This document shows positions 61,805 through 64,000 of a stretch of DNA of 64,000 nt, piece after piece. Every line of letters begins with the position of its first letter. The first letter of the stretch is position 1. The position numbers and the translations under genes are program-made. The stretch is from the NCBI GenBank assembly GCA_964636665.1, contig CAZWVT010000001.1:1-64000 (forward strand). The letters are read 5' to 3'. Under the pieces are notes generated by a model. It did not search any database. It was not told the DNA's origin and was given only the letters and a program-made list of their open reading frames with translations. The DNA is from JAAYLC01 sp964636665 (GTDB lineage Bacteria; Bacteroidota; Bacteroidia; Flavobacteriales; Flavobacteriaceae).

Positions 61805-63586
61805 ATGCGAATCATCTTCACCATTTTATTCTTGTCGTTTTTCAGTTGGAGTCAGGCGCAAAATCCTGCGTTGGCGAAAAACTATTTTGACCAAGGAGAA
61901 TTTGATAAAGCACTCGTAACCTACAGAAATTTATCAAATACGCAACCCGGCAGACTCGACTATTTTTTGGGAATGATTCACAGCCTGCAACAATTGGAAA
62001 ATTACCAAGAAGCCAAAAAACTGCTCGAAGCACGTATCCGGACACAACTAAGACAGCCGCAATTATTTGTAGAATTGGGTCGGAATTTCGCACTTCAAAA
62101 CAATGAGGAAAAAGCACATGAAAATTACCAATTAGCCCTTTCAGCAATAGAAGAAAATGAAAATACTGCTTATGCCACAGCAATTGCTTTCCAACGATAC
62201 AATCTTTTGGACGAAGCTGCCGAAAGTTTGGAAAAAGGAATGACGCTCAATCCTTCCCGAGATTACAGCATTCAGTTGGCGCAGATATACGGAGAACAAG
62301 GAAAATTGGAAAAAATGTTTGAAGCCTATTTGAACGTGGTTGAGCGAAATGAGAATTTCAAACATACCGCACAACGTTATTTTAGTTTATACATCACAGA
62401 AGATTCCGACAATGAAGCCAACGATATTTTTAGAAAAACTTTATTAAAACGCTCACAACAAACGCAGCTTTTGTTGTACAACGAACTGCTGAGTTGGCTG
62501 TTTATCCAACAAAAAGAATACGGAAAAGCACTCACCCAAGAAAGAGCAATCCACAGACGAAATCCGGAAAGTTTAGACCGCATGATTGATTTGGGTGCTA
62601 TCGCAGTAAACGAAAAAGATTATGAAACCGCCCAAAATGCCCTTCGTTACATCATAGAAAATACCACAACAAAAGATTTGTTGTTGCAAGCCAATCAAAT
62701 GCTTTTGCAGATTGATATTGAATTAGCCACGCCTGAAAATTATGCAGAAATTCAGCAGAAATTTCAAAAACTTATCGCCGAGTTCGGAACAGGGTTAGAC
62801 ACGCACCCGCTGCAAATTGCTTACAATCATTTTTTAGCTTTTAATAGAGATGAAAAACAAAAAGCCATCTCAAATTTGAGAGCGATGTTAGAACAGCGAA
62901 TGAATGCTTTCCAAGAAGCACGAGTAAAAATGGAATTGGCAGACATTTTAGTCGCCGATGAAAAATTTAATCAAGCATTGATTTATTACTCACAAATTCA
63001 GAATAAAATTCAGAATGATGTCTTGGCACAAGAAGCACGTTTTAAAGTAGCGCGAACCAGTTATTTTAAAGGAGATTTTGACTGGGCATTAATACAATTG
63101 GACGTATTGAAAAAATCAACTTCCCAATTGATTGCAAACGATGCCATGCAATTGAGTTTATTAATTACAGACAATTCGTTGGAAGACTCCACGCAAACCG
63201 CATTAAAAAAATATGCGCGTGCCGATTTGTTGAGCATACAGGAAAAAAATCGGCAGGCAATTGACACTCTCAATGAAATTTTGGCAGCGCATCCGGGCTC
63301 TTCTATTGAGGACGAAGCCTTATTGCTACAAGGAAAGATTTTTGAAAAATTAAATGAATACACAAAAGCCGAAGAAAATTACTTAAAAATCATTCAATAT
63401 TTCGGTTCGGATATTTTAGCCGATGACGCCCTTTTTCGATTGGGAACAATTTATGAGCAACACTTAGACGATTCGGAAAAAGCCAAAATGTATTATGAAA
63501 AAATAATTTTCGAACACGCAGACAGCATCTTTTTCGTCGAAGCGCGAAAGAGATACCGAATGCTCCGAGATAATTTAATAAATTAA
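61805..63586 (+). CDS. Secreted tetratricopeptide-repeat protein
   Basis: 593 residues with a signal peptide (MRIIFTILFLSFFSWSQAQ). Almost the entire mature protein is TPR: for example NYFDQGEFDKALVTYR (about 22-37) and later DDALFRLGTIYEQHLDDSEK and TKAEENYLKIIQYFGSD. The C-terminal repeats resemble the YbgF/CpoB type. Likely a periplasmic or outer-membrane scaffold; partners unknown. DUF4286 follows after 3 bases. Confidence 0.88.
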   Translation: MRIIFTILFLSFFSWSQAQNPALAKNYFDQGEFDKALVTYRNLSNTQPGRLDYFLGMIHSLQQLENYQEAKKLLEARIRTQLRQPQLFVELGRNFALQNNEEKAHENYQLALSAIEENENTAYATAIAFQRYNLLDEAAESLEKGMTLNPSRDYSIQLAQIYGEQGKLEKMFEAYLNVVERNENFKHTAQRYFSLYITEDSDNEANDIFRKTLLKRSQQTQLLLYNELLSWLFIQQKEYGKALTQERAIHRRNPESLDRMIDLGAIAVNEKDYETAQNALRYIIENTTTKDLLLQANQMLLQIDIELATPENYAEIQQKFQKLIAEFGTGLDTHPLQIAYNHFLAFNRDEKQKAISNLRAMLEQRMNAFQEARVKMELADILVADEKFNQALIYYSQIQNKIQNDVLAQEARFKVARTSYFKGDFDWALIQLDVLKKSTSQLIANDAMQLSLLITDNSLEDSTQTALKKYARADLLSIQEKNRQAIDTLNEILAAHPGSSIEDEALLLQGKIFEKLNEYTKAEENYLKIIQYFGSDILADDALFRLGTIYEQHLDDSEKAKMYYEKIIFEHADSIFFVEARKRYRMLRDNLIN

Positions 63587-63589
63587 GCT

Positions 63590-63895
63590 ATGTACATTTA
63601 TAACGTAACCATAAATATCGATAAAGCCATTGAAACTCGCTGGTTAAGATGGATGAAAGACGAACACATTCCTGCCATGTTGGCCACCGGGAAATTTACC
63701 AAAGCACTACTTTCCCGAATCCAAATTCAAGAAGAATCAGGAGTTTCCTATTCTGTACAATATACGACTGACAGCAAAGAAACTTTACAACGTTATTATG
63801 ATGAAAATGCAAAAGAATTGCGTTCTCAAAATAAAATATTCGAAGGAAAATTTGTAGCTTTTCGTACGGAATTAGAAGTTGTGAGCGAACATTAA
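63590..63895 (+). CDS. DUF4286-family protein
   Basis: 101 residues, whole length a ferredoxin-like DUF4286 domain: IYNVTINIDKAIETRWLRWM, a histidine in DEHIPAMLATGKF and VQYTTDSKETLQRYYDENA. It commonly precedes rsmA in Bacteroidota and does so here, 6 bases upstream. Function unknown. Confidence 0.88.
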   Translation: MYIYNVTINIDKAIETRWLRWMKDEHIPAMLATGKFTKALLSRIQIQEESGVSYSVQYTTDSKETLQRYYDENAKELRSQNKIFEGKFVAFRTELEVVSEH

Positions 63896-63901
63896 ACGCC
63901 T

Positions 63902-64000
63902 ATGTCAGAACAGTCTTTTAATCCGGAAGCCAATAAAAATTTGTCGGTACGCGCAAAAAAACATCTGGGGCAGCATTTTCTTAAAGATTTAAACATCGCC
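63902..64000 (+). CDS. rsmA: 16S rRNA (adenine1518/1519-N6)-dimethyltransferase RsmA, 3' partial
   Basis: The first 33 codons, cut by the window end. Seen: VRAKKHLGQHFLKD, the invariant N-terminal signature of KsgA/RsmA (KKxLGQxFL). It dimethylates two adjacent adenines in helix 45 of 16S rRNA. Preceded by DUF4286 in the same operon-like arrangement. Confidence 0.93.
   Translation, partial: MSEQSFNPEANKNLSVRAKKHLGQHFLKDLNIA

Noticed and set aside
1..64000. CRISPR arrays, insertion sequences, prophage or defence islands
   Set aside because: No regularly spaced repeats, transposase, integrase, restriction, toxin-antitoxin or phage-like genes are seen; the gene content is housekeeping and surface proteins throughout.

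Overview
The window is a gene-dense, AT-rich stretch of a Flavobacteriia (phylum Bacteroidota) chromosome. Four things point there. There are three proteins with C-terminal type IX secretion (T9SS) sorting domains plus a PorZ-like T9SS component. The promoter -7 element is TAnnTTTG, with almost no Shine-Dalgarno sequences. Several proteins belong to Bacteroidota-typical families (DUF2723, DUF3109, DUF4286, SDR-type threonine dehydrogenase, a DksA-like protein without zinc cysteines, a short ATP synthase epsilon). Cell-surface lipoproteins are frequent. I cannot name the genus. Two runs of exactly 100 N (51816-51915 and 57851-57950) are scaffold gaps.

Layout. 1-2931: an S6-modification cluster (RimB-like protease fragment, rimK, AstE/AspA-like metallohydrolase) followed by a 5-formyltetrahydrofolate cyclo-ligase. 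3099-7593 (minus): ileS, dksA-like, lspA. 7768-7840: tRNA-Gln. 7973-12788: a flavin reductase, a DUF2723 membrane glycosyltransferase-like protein and a polysaccharide deacetylase. 12820-14687 (minus): atpD-atpC, detached from the other ATP synthase genes. 14939-19242: MATE transporter, 2OG-Fe(II) oxygenase, QueD-like enzyme, LpxH, threonine dehydrogenase. 19393-28090: lipoprotein, M13 peptidase and two related T9SS cargo proteins in opposite orientation around a metallophosphoesterase and a degenerate thioredoxin. 28321-31411 (minus): yicC-gmk-nadD-gpsA. 31544-39332: thioesterase, EamA transporter, DUF3298 lipoprotein, cystathionine gamma-synthase, outer membrane protein, porZ-recO. 39563-46890: antiporter, META lipoprotein, a previously unmarked 50-codon ORF, YeiH-like transporter, lipoprotein, DsbD, zinc-ribbon protein. 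46982-50454 (minus): sdhCAB. 50700-57387: a truncated T9SS protein at a gap, lipoprotein, HTTM protein, ribF, pth, rplY, prs. 57561-64000: tRNA-Leu, second gap, dCMP deaminase, S41 protease, small membrane protein, MarC, DUF3109, a TPR protein, DUF4286 and the start of rsmA.

Most of this is housekeeping, and I see no CRISPR array, prophage, insertion sequence, toxin-antitoxin or defence island. The features I consider worth a second look are these. IleRS carries a GIHH signature where class I synthetases have HIGH. The RimB-like protein has Tyr where the catalytic Asp of its family is expected. Several genes have the promoter -7 element only 4-6 bases before the start codon, which predicts leaderless mRNAs. 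A 50-codon gene with its own terminator lies in a 700-base gap. A module of about 140 residues occurs three times in the two T9SS cargo proteins. There are also several uncatalogued palindromes and short repeats.
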